From contig NZ_CADIJX010000001.1 in the NCBI RefSeq assembly GCF_902859625.1, positions 1-64,000 on the forward strand: 64,000 nucleotides of DNA. Direction: 5' to 3'. Numbering within the stretch: position 1 is the stretch's first letter; every line of letters starts with the position of its first letter. Shown here piece after piece: positions 41,303-50,489 of the stretch. The stretch comes from Achromobacter pestifer. GTDB lineage: Bacteria > Pseudomonadota > Gammaproteobacteria > Burkholderiales > Burkholderiaceae_B. The translations under genes and the position numbers were made by a program. The notes under the pieces were generated by a model that was given only the letters and a program-made list of their open reading frames with translations, had not been told where the DNA came from and did no database searches.

Positions 41303-41617
41303 ATGAACCTGACCGACATGAAGCTATCGCCTGAACAGGCGAAGGAAATGGACTGCTGCGTGTCGAGCGACCCCGACGGCGGGCCCAAGTACCCCTACGG
41401 GCTGACGCTATCGCTCGACGACGACACGCTGCAGAAGCTGGGTATGTTCAACCTGCCGGCTGTGGGCCAGACGATGCGGCTCATGGCCGTGGTCGAAGTG
41501 TGCAGCACCAGCCAGCACGCCAGCCAGCAGGGCACGGACAAGTACGTGTCGCTGCAGATCACGCAGATGGCCCTGGAAGGCGACGCGCCCGATCCTGCGC
41601 AAGTCCTCTACGGCTAG
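41303..41617 (+). CDS. Phage structural-region protein, capsid-staple-like (104 aa)
   Basis: Acidic, beta-rich protein (YPYGLTLSLDDDTLQKLGMF, MRLMAVVEVCSTSQHASQQG, YVSLQITQMALEG). Position between portal and Bbp19-like gene, and its length, are those of the small capsid-stabilising (staple/decoration) proteins in BPP-1/epsilon15-like phages. Assignment by context and look only. Confidence 0.6.
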   Translation: MNLTDMKLSPEQAKEMDCCVSSDPDGGPKYPYGLTLSLDDDTLQKLGMFNLPAVGQTMRLMAVVEVCSTSQHASQQGTDKYVSLQITQMALEGDAPDPAQVLYG

Positions 41618-41631
41618 GGGTGCGCATACCG
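41617..41631 (+). promoter_or_regulatory. Late-block motif GGGGTGCGCATACCG
   Basis: Overlaps the last base of the preceding stop and lies about 22 bp before the Bbp19-like start at 41654. Confidence 0.45.
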
Positions 41632-41653
41632 AACGCCCCGAATACCAGAATCC

Positions 41654-42016
41654 ATGCGCATGAGTTCCACGACATACGACCCTCTCAATCCGTCGGTTAC
41701 GGACACGGACCGCGAAGCCAAGCGTGAAGACGCCAAGCAGGAATCACGGCTTGAGTCGGACGATTTGAAGTGGCTCATGGGAAACCGTCGCGGCCGCCGC
41801 ATTGTGTGGCGTCTGCTTTCCCGGGCGGGTGTGTATCGGTCGTCGTTCAGTACGAACGCCATGCAGATGGCATTCAACGAAGGCAACCGGAACGAAGGGC
41901 TACGGCTCATCGCGTCACTGCACCAACTATGCCCGGAACGGTACGCCGAAATGCTCCAGGAGCAGAAAAAGCATGACCACCGAAACCCAAGCGACGACCG
42001 GAACAACGCCAACTGA
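41654..42016 (+). CDS. Bbp19-family phage protein
   Basis: 120 aa. The core DLKWLMGNRRGRRIVWRLLS, then AGVYRSSFSTNAMQMAFNEG and NEGLRLIASLHQLCPERYAE, matches the family named after Bordetella phage BPP-1 Bbp19. It precedes the scaffold gene, which starts inside it in another frame. Role in head assembly is inferred. Confidence 0.88.
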   Translation: MRMSSTTYDPLNPSVTDTDREAKREDAKQESRLESDDLKWLMGNRRGRRIVWRLLSRAGVYRSSFSTNAMQMAFNEGNRNEGLRLIASLHQLCPERYAEMLQEQKKHDHRNPSDDRNNAN

Positions 42017-42689
42017 TCCCGGCACGCAAGCGCCCGCGGCTACGCCGGCTGCTCAGGACAACACGGTCCTGACCGCCGAAGCGCCCGCAGGCGAGCAACA
42101 AGCGCAACCCACGCAGCAGGGCGAGCCCCCGGCCGGCGATAAGCCGAGCTTGGAAGCCAAACCCGATGGCGAAAAGTCGAAGGCCGAGGGTGACAAGCCC
42201 AGCGACGCCGAAGGCGACAAGGGCGCGCCCGAGCAGTACGAGGACTTCGCAGCACCCGAAGGGGTGCAACTGGACGCCGAGCTGGTTGGCGACCTGAAGA
42301 CCATCGCCAAAGAGTTGAACCTCTCGCAGAAGGATGCACAGCGCGTGGCCGACCTCGGCCCCAAGTTGCTGCAGAAGCTGCAGGGGCACCAAGCCGAAGC
42401 GTTCGCGCAGGTCCGCCAGACCTGGGCAGATGACGCGAAGGCCGACAAGGAAATCGGCGGCGAAGCATTCGACGAGAACCTTGGCGTGGCGAAGAAGGCC
42501 CTTGAATCGTTCGGCACCCCGGAATTGCGCACGTTGCTCAACGAGTCCGGCATCGGCAACCACCCGGAAGTTATCCGGTTCATGGTCCGGGCCGGCAAAG
42601 CGATCAGTAGCGACACGTTCGTCGCAGGGGAACGCCGCGGCGCGAGCGCGCAGCGTGACCTGGCGAGCAACCTTTACCGCAAGCAATAA
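41973..42689 (+). CDS. Head scaffolding protein
   Basis: 238 aa from ATG 41973 (CCAGGAG upstream), overlapping the Bbp19-like gene by 44 bp. The first ~90 residues are disordered (Ala/Pro/Thr/Glu/Lys rich). The rest is helical: LVGDLKTIAKELNLSQKDAQ and LQKLQGHQAEAFAQVRQTWA. It ends in a basic DLASNLYRKQ. Highly charged, directly before the major capsid gene: the standard scaffold profile. Confidence 0.85.
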   Translation: MTTETQATTGTTPTDPGTQAPAATPAAQDNTVLTAEAPAGEQQAQPTQQGEPPAGDKPSLEAKPDGEKSKAEGDKPSDAEGDKGAPEQYEDFAAPEGVQLDAELVGDLKTIAKELNLSQKDAQRVADLGPKLLQKLQGHQAEAFAQVRQTWADDAKADKEIGGEAFDENLGVAKKALESFGTPELRTLLNESGIGNHPEVIRFMVRAGKAISSDTFVAGERRGASAQRDLASNLYRKQ

Positions 42690-42701
42690 GGAGCCTTCAC
42701 C

Positions 42702-43751
42702 ATGGCCACCCTCCCGTCCCGTCCCGGCGCTGTCACGCTGACCGACTTCGCCAAGTCCATCGACCCGAACGGCTCCACCGCTTCGGTGATCGAGCTGCTG
42801 AACCAATCGAACGAAGTGCTGCAGGACATGCGCTGGATTGAGGGCAACTTGCCCACGGGCCACCGCACCACCGTGCGCACCGGCCTGCCCACCCCGACGT
42901 GGCGCAAGCTGTACCAGGGCGTGCAGCCGACCAAGTCGCTGCGTGCGCAAGTCGACGACGCGACGGGCATGCTGGAAGCCCGCAACGAGGTTGACGTGGA
43001 TCTGGCCACGCTGAACGGCAACAGCGCCGCGTTCCGCCTGTCGGAAGCACAGGCTGAAGTCGAAGGCATGAACCAGGCTTTCACCCAAGCCCTGTTCTAC
43101 AACGACACGGCCGCCAATCCCGAACGCTTCATGGGCCTGGCGCCGCGCTACTCGTCCTTGTCCGCGCCCAATGGCGTGAACATCGTCGACGGCGGCGGTA
43201 CTGGCAGCGACAACACGTCGGTGTGGCTCGTGCTGTGGGGCGAAAACACCGTCACGGGCATCTACCCCAAGGGGTCCGAAGCCGGCTTGACGCACCAAGA
43301 CCTGGGCGAAATCGACGCTTTCGACACCCAGACCCCGCCGGCGCGCTTCCGTGCCCTGGCCGATCTGTGGAAGTGGAAGTGCGGCTTGACCGTCCGCGAC
43401 TGGCGCTATGCCGTGCGCATCGCCAACGTGGACATTTCCGACCTGGTCGGCCAGACCGGCTCGCAAGCCCCGACCGCCGCCACCGCTCTGATCAAGCTGA
43501 TGGTCCGCGCCATGGCTCGCATCCCGCAGATGGGCATGGGCTCCGCTGCCTTCTACGCCAACCGCACCGTGAAGGAATACTTGTCGATCGCGGCTCTGGA
43601 TAAGTCGAATGCGGCCCTGGCCATCCAGCCGGCGATCAACCAGTTTGGCGCCGTGTCGCCTGGCAGCGTCGGTAATGGCACCACCACCTTCCTGGGCGTG
43701 CCGGTGCGCACGGTGGACGCGCTGCTGTCCACCGAAGCCCGCGTCGTCTAA
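42702..43751 (+). CDS. Major capsid protein (epsilon15/BPP-1 type)
   Basis: 349 aa with AAGGAGCC before ATG 42702. It lacks the N-terminal extension removed in HK97 and starts directly with TLTDFAKSIDPNGSTASVIE. Other segments: EVLQDMRWIEGNLPTGHRTT, FRLSEAQAEVEGMNQAF and WKWKCGLTVRDWRYAVRIAN. Matches the major head protein of BPP-1-like podoviruses; HK97 fold expected. Confidence 0.92.
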   Translation: MATLPSRPGAVTLTDFAKSIDPNGSTASVIELLNQSNEVLQDMRWIEGNLPTGHRTTVRTGLPTPTWRKLYQGVQPTKSLRAQVDDATGMLEARNEVDVDLATLNGNSAAFRLSEAQAEVEGMNQAFTQALFYNDTAANPERFMGLAPRYSSLSAPNGVNIVDGGGTGSDNTSVWLVLWGENTVTGIYPKGSEAGLTHQDLGEIDAFDTQTPPARFRALADLWKWKCGLTVRDWRYAVRIANVDISDLVGQTGSQAPTAATALIKLMVRAMARIPQMGMGSAAFYANRTVKEYLSIAALDKSNAALAIQPAINQFGAVSPGSVGNGTTTFLGVPVRTVDALLSTEARVV

Positions 43752-43778
43752 GCGACCCCAGAGAATCGGAGAACCATC

Positions 43779-44213
43779 ATGATCCTGGACACCCAAGAAA
43801 CCTTCTCGGAAGGCCAATCCATCGCCGCAGCAGCGGGCGACGTCGTGTCGACGAACGTGTACGACACCGGCGCGGCCCATGACGTCGGCATCGGCGAGCC
43901 GTTGTATCTGACTGGCCGAATCGGCACGGCGGTGGCCGGCGTCGGCGCCACGGTGCAGGCCGTGCTGCAGACGGACGACAACGTGGGCTTCTCGTCGCCG
44001 CGCGAGTTTCCCATCACCGGTGCGGTGGGCGTTGCCTCCCTGGGCGCCAATGCCGGCTTTTTCAACTACCGCCTGCCGGTGGGCTTGGAGCGTTATCTGC
44101 GCATCGTGTATCGCGTCGCTGGCGCGACCACGACCGCCGGTACGGTCAGCGCGTACATCGTCAAGGACGTGCAGGCCAACGTCTCTTACGCCAGCGGCTT
44201 CACCGTCGCATAA
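43779..44213 (+). CDS. Bbp16-family capsid cement protein
   Basis: 144 aa, beta-rich: MILDTQETFSEGQSIAAAAG, NVYDTGAAHDVGIGEPLYLT, VGLERYLRIVYRVAGATTTA. The name family is the cement/decoration protein of BPP-1. Located right after the capsid gene. Confidence 0.88.
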   Translation: MILDTQETFSEGQSIAAAAGDVVSTNVYDTGAAHDVGIGEPLYLTGRIGTAVAGVGATVQAVLQTDDNVGFSSPREFPITGAVGVASLGANAGFFNYRLPVGLERYLRIVYRVAGATTTAGTVSAYIVKDVQANVSYASGFTVA

Positions 44214-44224
44214 GGAGCTATCCC

Positions 44225-44425
44225 ATGAAAGTTATCGCTACCGCAGTGGGCTACGCCGGCAAGGATGGCCACCAGTTGCGCCAGCCTGGTGATGTGTTCG
44301 AAGTGCCGGACGGCTCCAAGGCCACTTGGTTCAACCCCGTTGACGATGACGCGGGCGGGCAGGAAAGCCATCCGCGCGGGAATCAGCGCGGACGGGGCCG
44401 CCAGGCCGATTCGGACTTGGCTTAA
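44225..44425 (+). CDS. Small phage head-region protein (66 aa)
   Basis: AAGGAG precedes ATG 44225. Compact N-terminal beta motif (MKVIATAVGYAGKDGHQLRQ, PGDVFEVPDGSKATWF), then a Gly/Arg/Gln-rich tail. Similar short proteins follow the cement gene in related phages. Function unknown. Confidence 0.75.
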   Translation: MKVIATAVGYAGKDGHQLRQPGDVFEVPDGSKATWFNPVDDDAGGQESHPRGNQRGRGRQADSDLA

Positions 44426-44453
44426 GCAGGTCGCGCCCTCAGGCCGGCAATGA

Positions 44454-44485
44454 AAGCGGGGGCCGTGTGCCCCCGCTTACTTTTG
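44454..44485 (+). terminator. Strong rho-independent terminator between head and tail genes
   Basis: Perfect 10-bp stem AAGCGGGGGC / GCCCCCGCTT with a 5-nt loop, followed by ACTTTTGG. It separates the capsid block from the tail block. Confidence 0.8.
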
Positions 44486-44495
44486 GAGCACCTTC

Positions 44496-45194
44496 ATGGC
44501 GTCTGTCGTCGACATCTGCAACCTGGCGCTTGCCCATTTGGGCGATGAAGCGACCGTATCAAGCATCGACCCGCCGGAGGGGAGCGCCCAGGCCGAACAT
44601 TGCGCCCGCTTCTACCCGATGGCGCGCGACACTGTGTTGGAGGCCCACGACTGGAACTTTGCGACCACGCGGGGCGTTTTGGCTCTGGTGGGGTCTGCGT
44701 GGCCCAGTTGGGCTTTCTGCTATGAGCTTCCGGCAACGTGTGTGCGGGCTATCAGTGTGCTGCCGCCAGGAGCTTTGGACGACTACAGCACGGCTTACCC
44801 TCGGACTGCTGGGGCGCTGGGGTACCCGGGTGCGACATTCGTGCCACATGGTGCGGTGTATACGCCCCAAGAATTCAGCATCGAGACGGGTGAGAGTGAC
44901 GGCAGCGAGGCCGACGACCGGCGCCTGCTCTACACCAACCAGGAAGGCGCGGTGCTGCGCTACACGCGCCGAGTGGAGGACACCACGCGCTTTCCGCCAT
45001 TATTCGTTGATGCACTGACGCGGCTGCTCGCCTCCTACTTGGCGGGTCCGGTCGTCAAAGGCACCGATGGCGTCAGTGTCGCGCAGGCGCAATTGCAGGC
45101 GTACAGAGGCATTATTTCGCAGGCGACCGTATCGGACAGCAACCAACGCAGCATCAAGCCCCGGCAAAGCGTGCCGTGGATCGCGGGGCGATAA
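44496..45194 (+). CDS. Tail tubular protein A-like adaptor (T7 gp11 type)
   Basis: 232 aa. N-terminal VVDICNLALAHLGDEATVSS and CARFYPMARDTVLEAHDWNF are the hallmark of this family, ending with RLLASYLAGPVVKGTDGVSV. It forms the ring joining portal and nozzle. Confidence 0.9.
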   Translation: MASVVDICNLALAHLGDEATVSSIDPPEGSAQAEHCARFYPMARDTVLEAHDWNFATTRGVLALVGSAWPSWAFCYELPATCVRAISVLPPGALDDYSTAYPRTAGALGYPGATFVPHGAVYTPQEFSIETGESDGSEADDRRLLYTNQEGAVLRYTRRVEDTTRFPPLFVDALTRLLASYLAGPVVKGTDGVSVAQAQLQAYRGIISQATVSDSNQRSIKPRQSVPWIAGR

Positions 45195-45197
45195 GAC

Positions 45198-47282
45198 ATG
45201 GCAAACGTGCGCTCCCTGTCGCGGTCCTTCGCGCGCGGCGAAATTAGCCCGGAGCTGTTCGGCCGGGTTGATCTGCCGCAGTACCAAACTGGCTTGGCCA
45301 CGTGCCTCAATTTCGTGACGCTGCCTCACGGGCCGGCGCAGAACCGCGCGGGCTTTGGCTTCGTGCGGGCGACGAAATACAGCAATCAACGGTCGCGCCT
45401 CATCCCGTTCTCGTTCAATACCGAGCAGACCTTCGCTCTGGAGTTCGGCAACGGGTACGTGCGGTTCCATACCATGGGCGCGACGCTTGTGGATGGCGGC
45501 GGCGTGCCGTATGAGGTGGCCACGCCTTATGTTGAGGCGGATATTTTCGACTTGCATTATGTCCAGTCGGCTGATGTCCTGACCATCGTTCACCCCAACT
45601 ACGCGCCGCGCGAGCTACGCCGGCTCGGTGCGCTCAACTGGACGCTGACGACTATCCAATTCACGCCGAGCATCGCCGCGCCATCCAGCGTCACTGCGAC
45701 GGCGCACGCTGGTACCGGGACGCCGGACGATATCGACCACACCTACGCCGTGACGTCGCTAGCGGTTGATACGCTCGAAGAGTCCTTGGTCTCCGCGGCG
45801 TCAAATACGGTGAGCAATGATCTTTTCTTGCAGGGCGCATACAACGATGTGACCTGGCCGGCCGTGGCGGGCGCAACCCGGTACAACGTCTATAAGCTGA
45901 GCAATGGTCTTTGGGGCTACGTCGGCCAGTCCGGTGACGTTACATTCCGCGACAACAACATCACGCCGGATATCTCACAGACCGCGCCGACGCTGGCGGA
46001 CCCTTTCAGCGGCGCTAATAATTACCCTGCGGCAGTGTCCTACTACGAGCAGCGCCGCTGGTTCGCGGGCACGCGCAACAAGCCGCAGAATGTTTGGGGC
46101 ACGCGCTCGGGGACCGAATCAAATCTGGCCTCGTCGATCCCCACGCGCGACGATGACGCCATTGCCTTTAGAATCGCGGCGCGCGAGGTCAACACGATTC
46201 GCCATATCGTTCCACTGTCCAACCTGGTGGTGCTGACTGCCAGCGCGGAATGGCGTATCTCCCCCGCAAACTCGGACGTGCTGACTCCTGCCACGGCGTC
46301 GCCCCGGCCGCAGTCCTACAACGGCGCAAACAATGCCCAGCCCGCCGTTGTAAACAACAACCTGTTGTATGCGGCAGCGCGTGGCGGCCACCTGCGTGAG
46401 ATGTCCTACAACTGGCAGGCCAACGGCTATATCACGGCCGACGTGTCCATCCTGGCACCGCACCTGTTCGACTATCGGACCATACAGGACATGGCATTCT
46501 CGCGCGCGCCGCATCCGATCCTATGGTGCGTGTCTTCCTCTGGCGAGCTGCTGGGCCTGACTTACGTGCCTGAGCAACAGGTTCAAGGCTGGCATCGCCA
46601 CTCGACGAAGGGGGGCCGCTTTGAATCTGTGTGCACCGTATCCGAGGGCGACGAGGACGCGCTCTATACCATCGTGCAGCGCACTATTAACGGGGCGCAG
46701 GTCCGGTATGTCGAACGTTTGCACACCCGGATGATGCCAACGCAGGCTGACGCGTTCTTCGTGGACAGCGGCCTGACCTACGAAGGGCCGCCCGCCACGA
46801 CGTTTTCGAACCTCAACCACCTGGAGGGCGAAACCGTCAACATCCTGGCTGACGGCGCCGTGATGCCGCCTCAGGTGGTCGCTGGCGGCGCTGTCACGAT
46901 TGAGCACGCGTCGAGCAAAGTGCACATCGGCCTGCCTATTCAGGCGGATCTGATCACCTTGCCGCTCGCCTTCGACGCGCAGGCAATGGGCCAGGGCCGG
47001 GTCAAGAATGTGAACTTCGTGTGGCTTCGCCTCAATGACTCGTCGGGCGTGTTCGCTGGGCCGTCTTTCGACAAACTGGAGGCGGCAAACCCGGACAAGC
47101 TGACGCAGGTCAAGCAGCGTACCAATGAGTCCTACGGCACTCCGCCTCGGTGGATATCCGGGGAGTTCAAGCACATGGTCAAGGCGGCTTGGACCGACGG
47201 CGGCCAAGTGTTCGTGCGCCAGAGTGATCCGCTGCCTGTCACGCTCGTCTCGATGACGATTGAGGCGGCAATCGGTGGCTGA
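45198..47282 (+). CDS. Tail nozzle / tail tubular protein B-like
   Basis: 694 aa, 3 bp after the adaptor gene. N-terminal SLSRSFARGEISPELFGRVD and YQTGLATCLNFVTLPHGPAQ and the later RRWFAGTRNKPQNVWGTRSG are typical of podoviral nozzle proteins. It is rich in beta segments (AITYAVTSLAVDT-like fibronectin repeats near 45700-45900). Forms the short tail tip through which DNA is ejected. Confidence 0.88.
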   Translation: MANVRSLSRSFARGEISPELFGRVDLPQYQTGLATCLNFVTLPHGPAQNRAGFGFVRATKYSNQRSRLIPFSFNTEQTFALEFGNGYVRFHTMGATLVDGGGVPYEVATPYVEADIFDLHYVQSADVLTIVHPNYAPRELRRLGALNWTLTTIQFTPSIAAPSSVTATAHAGTGTPDDIDHTYAVTSLAVDTLEESLVSAASNTVSNDLFLQGAYNDVTWPAVAGATRYNVYKLSNGLWGYVGQSGDVTFRDNNITPDISQTAPTLADPFSGANNYPAAVSYYEQRRWFAGTRNKPQNVWGTRSGTESNLASSIPTRDDDAIAFRIAAREVNTIRHIVPLSNLVVLTASAEWRISPANSDVLTPATASPRPQSYNGANNAQPAVVNNNLLYAAARGGHLREMSYNWQANGYITADVSILAPHLFDYRTIQDMAFSRAPHPILWCVSSSGELLGLTYVPEQQVQGWHRHSTKGGRFESVCTVSEGDEDALYTIVQRTINGAQVRYVERLHTRMMPTQADAFFVDSGLTYEGPPATTFSNLNHLEGETVNILADGAVMPPQVVAGGAVTIEHASSKVHIGLPIQADLITLPLAFDAQAMGQGRVKNVNFVWLRLNDSSGVFAGPSFDKLEAANPDKLTQVKQRTNESYGTPPRWISGEFKHMVKAAWTDGGQVFVRQSDPLPVTLVSMTIEAAIGG

Positions 47283-47754
47283 CCTGATCATCCGCGCAGC
47301 AGCACCTGCGGACGCCTTCGAGCTGGCGGCGGACCTGCGGCCGCAGGACGCGGAAGAGATCCGCGCCATGCATGGCACTCACGCCGATCTCGCTGAAGCG
47401 ATCCGCCACAGTATCGCGCTTTCGACGCATGCGTGGACAGCGCATGTTGAGGGGCGCATCGCCATGGTTGGTGGCGTCTCCAACCTAGGGACGTTGCTCG
47501 GCGACAACATAGGCAGTCCGTGGTTGCTCGGCTCTTCGCAGATGTTCCGACGGCCGGGTGCGCTTACCCGTACTGGCCGCCGATATGTTGCTTTTATGCA
47601 CACGATTTACCCTGAGCTGCGCAATTTCATCGATCACCGCAACGCGGTGAGTATTGCGTGGTTGCAACGTTTGGGCTTCACCGTGCAGACCGATCAGTCC
47701 GTGCTTTGCGGACCGGATCGGGTGCCTTTCTACCCATTCCAAAAGAAGGCTTGA
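47275..47754 (+). CDS. Gp13-like / GNAT-fold phage internal protein
   Basis: 159 aa from GTG 47275 (GAGG 9 bases upstream), overlapping the nozzle stop. Pattern LIIRAAAPADAFELAADLRP, AWTAHVEGRIAMVGGVSNLG and HRNAVSIAWLQRLGFTVQTD follows an acetyltransferase-like fold as in T7 gp13-type proteins. Catalysis is uncertain; the family may be structural. Confidence 0.8.
   Translation: MADLIIRAAAPADAFELAADLRPQDAEEIRAMHGTHADLAEAIRHSIALSTHAWTAHVEGRIAMVGGVSNLGTLLGDNIGSPWLLGSSQMFRRPGALTRTGRRYVAFMHTIYPELRNFIDHRNAVSIAWLQRLGFTVQTDQSVLCGPDRVPFYPFQKKA
47555..47570 (+). promoter_or_regulatory. Variant late motif CGGGTGCGCTTACCCG
   Basis: One mismatch from the exact 16-mer, inside the Gp13-like gene about 185 bp before the next start. 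May be chance or an internal promoter for ejection proteins. Confidence 0.3.
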
Positions 47755-47755
47755 T

Positions 47756-48268
47756 ATGTGTGTCGCAGCCGCGCCCTACATGATGCTGGCAGCATCCGCT
47801 GCCTCCGCCGTTGGTTCAGCCAACAGCGCAAGCGCGCAGCAGGCCGGGATCAACTATCAGGCCGACGTCGCGGCCAACAACGCGCAGATTGCGGAATGGC
47901 AAGCCCAAGACGCCATCCGCCAGGGGCAAGAGCAGGAGCAACAGAGCCGCCTGCAATACGCGACGACCAAGTCGACGCAGCGCGCCGCCCTGGCGGCCAA
48001 TGGCGTCGCCCTGGACGAAGGAAGCGCCGTCGATATTCTGACGTCCACCGATTACACGAACGAGCTGGATGCGTCGACGATTCAGGCGAACGCGGCGCGT
48101 TCGGCCTGGGGCTACCGCACCCAAGGGACCAACTACAGCGACAACGCGGCAGCGTTGCGAGCCGGTGCCGGCGCCATCAGTCCGGGATCTGCCGCCGGTC
48201 TGAGCCTGTTGGGCAACGCTGGCCAGGTATCGCAAAGCTGGTACCAGTATTCCAAAGTTTCAAAGTGA
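47756..48268 (+). CDS. Internal virion protein, T7 gp14-like
   Basis: 170 aa from ATG 47756. N-terminal MCVAAAPYMMLAASAASAVG, followed by a long Gln/Ala coiled coil (NNAQIAEWQAQDAIRQGQEQ) and GVALDEGSAVDILTSTDYTN. Position and composition match the small ejection protein that forms the outer-membrane pore in T7-like phages. Confidence 0.8.
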   Translation: MCVAAAPYMMLAASAASAVGSANSASAQQAGINYQADVAANNAQIAEWQAQDAIRQGQEQEQQSRLQYATTKSTQRAALAANGVALDEGSAVDILTSTDYTNELDASTIQANAARSAWGYRTQGTNYSDNAAALRAGAGAISPGSAAGLSLLGNAGQVSQSWYQYSKVSK

Positions 48269-48278
48269 GGGCTGACCT

Positions 48279-50489
48279 GTGCCGCGCGTTCCTATCGTAG
48301 ACGCTCCGCGCGTCGCATCCTCGGGGTTGCCAGGCGTTCGGCAGCAGGCTGGCGCCGGCGCGCTTGCGCAGGAGATCGGCGCACGTCAGACGGTGCAGCT
48401 CGGCCAAAACTTGATGTCGGCAGCGGGGACCGCTACCAATATCGCGATCGACATGCAGCAGCAGGCCAATCAGCTGCGCGTCGACGACGCGGTCAATCAA
48501 GCGAAAGAGGCGTCGCTCAAGCTGACTTTCGACCCGCAGACTGGATACACGAACATCAAGGGCATCCAGGCGCTGCAACGCGATAGCGGGCAGCCGCTCG
48601 CTACCGAGTACGGCGATCTGCTCAACCAGCAGATGCAGACCATCGCCGAAGGGCTCGGCAACGATGCGCAGCGTCTGGCATTTCGTCGAGCGTCGCAGGC
48701 GATCGGCATGCAGTTCCAGACGCAGGCCACGCAGTACGAGGGTGAGCAGTTCCGCACCTATGCGGCGTCCGTGCGCGAAGGGACGATCGCCAACAGCACC
48801 AACGAGATCGCCCTTTACTACAACGACCCCCAGAAGATCGACCAGAACATCTTATCGATCCAGGCCGCCGTTGCCGACCTCGGGCGCATGAAGGGGCTGT
48901 CTGCCACGATGATCGAAGCGCAAACGCGCAAGGTCACCAGCAACGCGCACCTGACGGCGTTGTCTTCTGCGTTGCAGAAAAACGACGTGGCCTACGCGGA
49001 CGCCTACATGCGCAAGTACGCGCCGCAGATGGACGCCGACGACATGCTGCGCGTCAACGGCTTGATTACCAAGCAAATGGACGCCCGCCTGGGCGCGGCT
49101 GCTGCCACTTCCGTCGTCAACAAGGCTATGCCGCGGCTGATGCCGACGCCCGGGGATCGGCTGGTCAACCTAGTGACGGGCAGCGGAACGCAACTGCCCC
49201 CCGATCTGGTTACGACGGTGGCCACAGCAGAGAGCGACAACCGCGACCTGAACCCCGACGGTTCCGTTGTCACGTCCCCCAAGGGCGCTAAGGGGCGCAT
49301 GCAGGTCATGGACACCACGAACACCGACCCTGGCTTCGGCGTGCAGCCGGCGCAGGACGACAGCCTGGAAGAGCGCGCGCGGGTTGGCCGCGATTATCTC
49401 CAGGCGATGCTGCAAAACTATGGCGGCAACCTGACGCAGGCCCTGGCCGCCTACAACGCGGGGCCCGGTAACGTGGACAAGGCCCTGGCCGCATCCGACA
49501 AGGCGAGCGATCGGGCCAACTGGATGAATTATCTGCCCAAGCCATCCGAAACAATCCCGTACGTGCGGGGCATTCTGGCCAAGTACGAAGCGGGGCAGGG
49601 CGCGCCGGCCAGGCCTACGCTGCAAGACCTGCAGCGGAATGTCCGGGACGAAATGCAGGGGCAGAATCCCGAGCGCGTCCGTATCGCTCTCGAAGAAACC
49701 ACGCGCCAGTATGAGGTTGCCAACAAGGCCATCAAGCAACGCGACGACGAGGCGGTGGCCGGCGCCATGCGCGAGCTGGTGGCGAACGGTGGGCGGTACT
49801 CCGACTTGCCGCTGGCCGTGCGCGCCAACATCCCGGCCGGCAACGTCGCTGAGGTGATGGGTTTCGCGGGCAAGGTCGCAAAGGGGGAGGACCGGACCAA
49901 CGAGGCGGTCTATCAGAAGCTGGCCGGCGATCCGTCGTACCTGCGGAGCCTAAGTGACAACGAGTTCTATCGCCTGCGCGGTGAACTGAGCGAATCGGAT
50001 TTCAAGACGTTCTCGAACCAGCGCGGCGCTGCGGCAGGCCGGGGGGTTGACAAGGTCGACGAGCTGAACACGTCGGCCATCAATAGCACGCTGAACAACC
50101 GCCTCGCCACCTTGAAGATTGACCCCAGTCCTAAGGACGGCACCAGCGACGCCATGCGCGTTGGCGCCATTCGCAAGTTCGTCAATGACGCTGTGCTGGA
50201 CCAACAGAAGGTGGTCGGCAAACAGATGACGGACCGGGACACGGAAGAGTTCATCGACGGGCTGTTCGCCAAGTCCGTACAGTTCCGCAGCTTCTGGTTC
50301 GGATCGTCGAACGAGCGGCTGCTGACGTTGAAGGTGGGGGACATCCCCGGCGAGGTCAAGACCGCGCTGAAGGCGGACTTCAAGAAAAACGGCATTGATG
50401 ACCCGACCGAGGCCGACATGCTAGGGGCCTATTGGCGGATGCAAACCGCGCTGCAGCGCCAGCGCGCAACCGGAGTGGTTACGGACTGA
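48279..50489 (+). CDS. Internal virion protein with lytic transglycosylase domain
   Basis: 736 aa from GTG 48279. The N-terminal ~300 residues are helical. A soluble-lytic-transglycosylase domain follows: LVTTVATAESDNRDLNPDGS with catalytic Glu318, KGRMQVMDTTNTDPGFG and TQALAAYNAGPGNVDKALAA. It would open the peptidoglycan during DNA ejection. The remaining C-terminal half is helical and charged. The stop overlaps the next start (TGATG). Confidence 0.9.
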   Translation: MPRVPIVDAPRVASSGLPGVRQQAGAGALAQEIGARQTVQLGQNLMSAAGTATNIAIDMQQQANQLRVDDAVNQAKEASLKLTFDPQTGYTNIKGIQALQRDSGQPLATEYGDLLNQQMQTIAEGLGNDAQRLAFRRASQAIGMQFQTQATQYEGEQFRTYAASVREGTIANSTNEIALYYNDPQKIDQNILSIQAAVADLGRMKGLSATMIEAQTRKVTSNAHLTALSSALQKNDVAYADAYMRKYAPQMDADDMLRVNGLITKQMDARLGAAAATSVVNKAMPRLMPTPGDRLVNLVTGSGTQLPPDLVTTVATAESDNRDLNPDGSVVTSPKGAKGRMQVMDTTNTDPGFGVQPAQDDSLEERARVGRDYLQAMLQNYGGNLTQALAAYNAGPGNVDKALAASDKASDRANWMNYLPKPSETIPYVRGILAKYEAGQGAPARPTLQDLQRNVRDEMQGQNPERVRIALEETTRQYEVANKAIKQRDDEAVAGAMRELVANGGRYSDLPLAVRANIPAGNVAEVMGFAGKVAKGEDRTNEAVYQKLAGDPSYLRSLSDNEFYRLRGELSESDFKTFSNQRGAAAGRGVDKVDELNTSAINSTLNNRLATLKIDPSPKDGTSDAMRVGAIRKFVNDAVLDQQKVVGKQMTDRDTEEFIDGLFAKSVQFRSFWFGSSNERLLTLKVGDIPGEVKTALKADFKKNGIDDPTEADMLGAYWRMQTALQRQRATGVVTD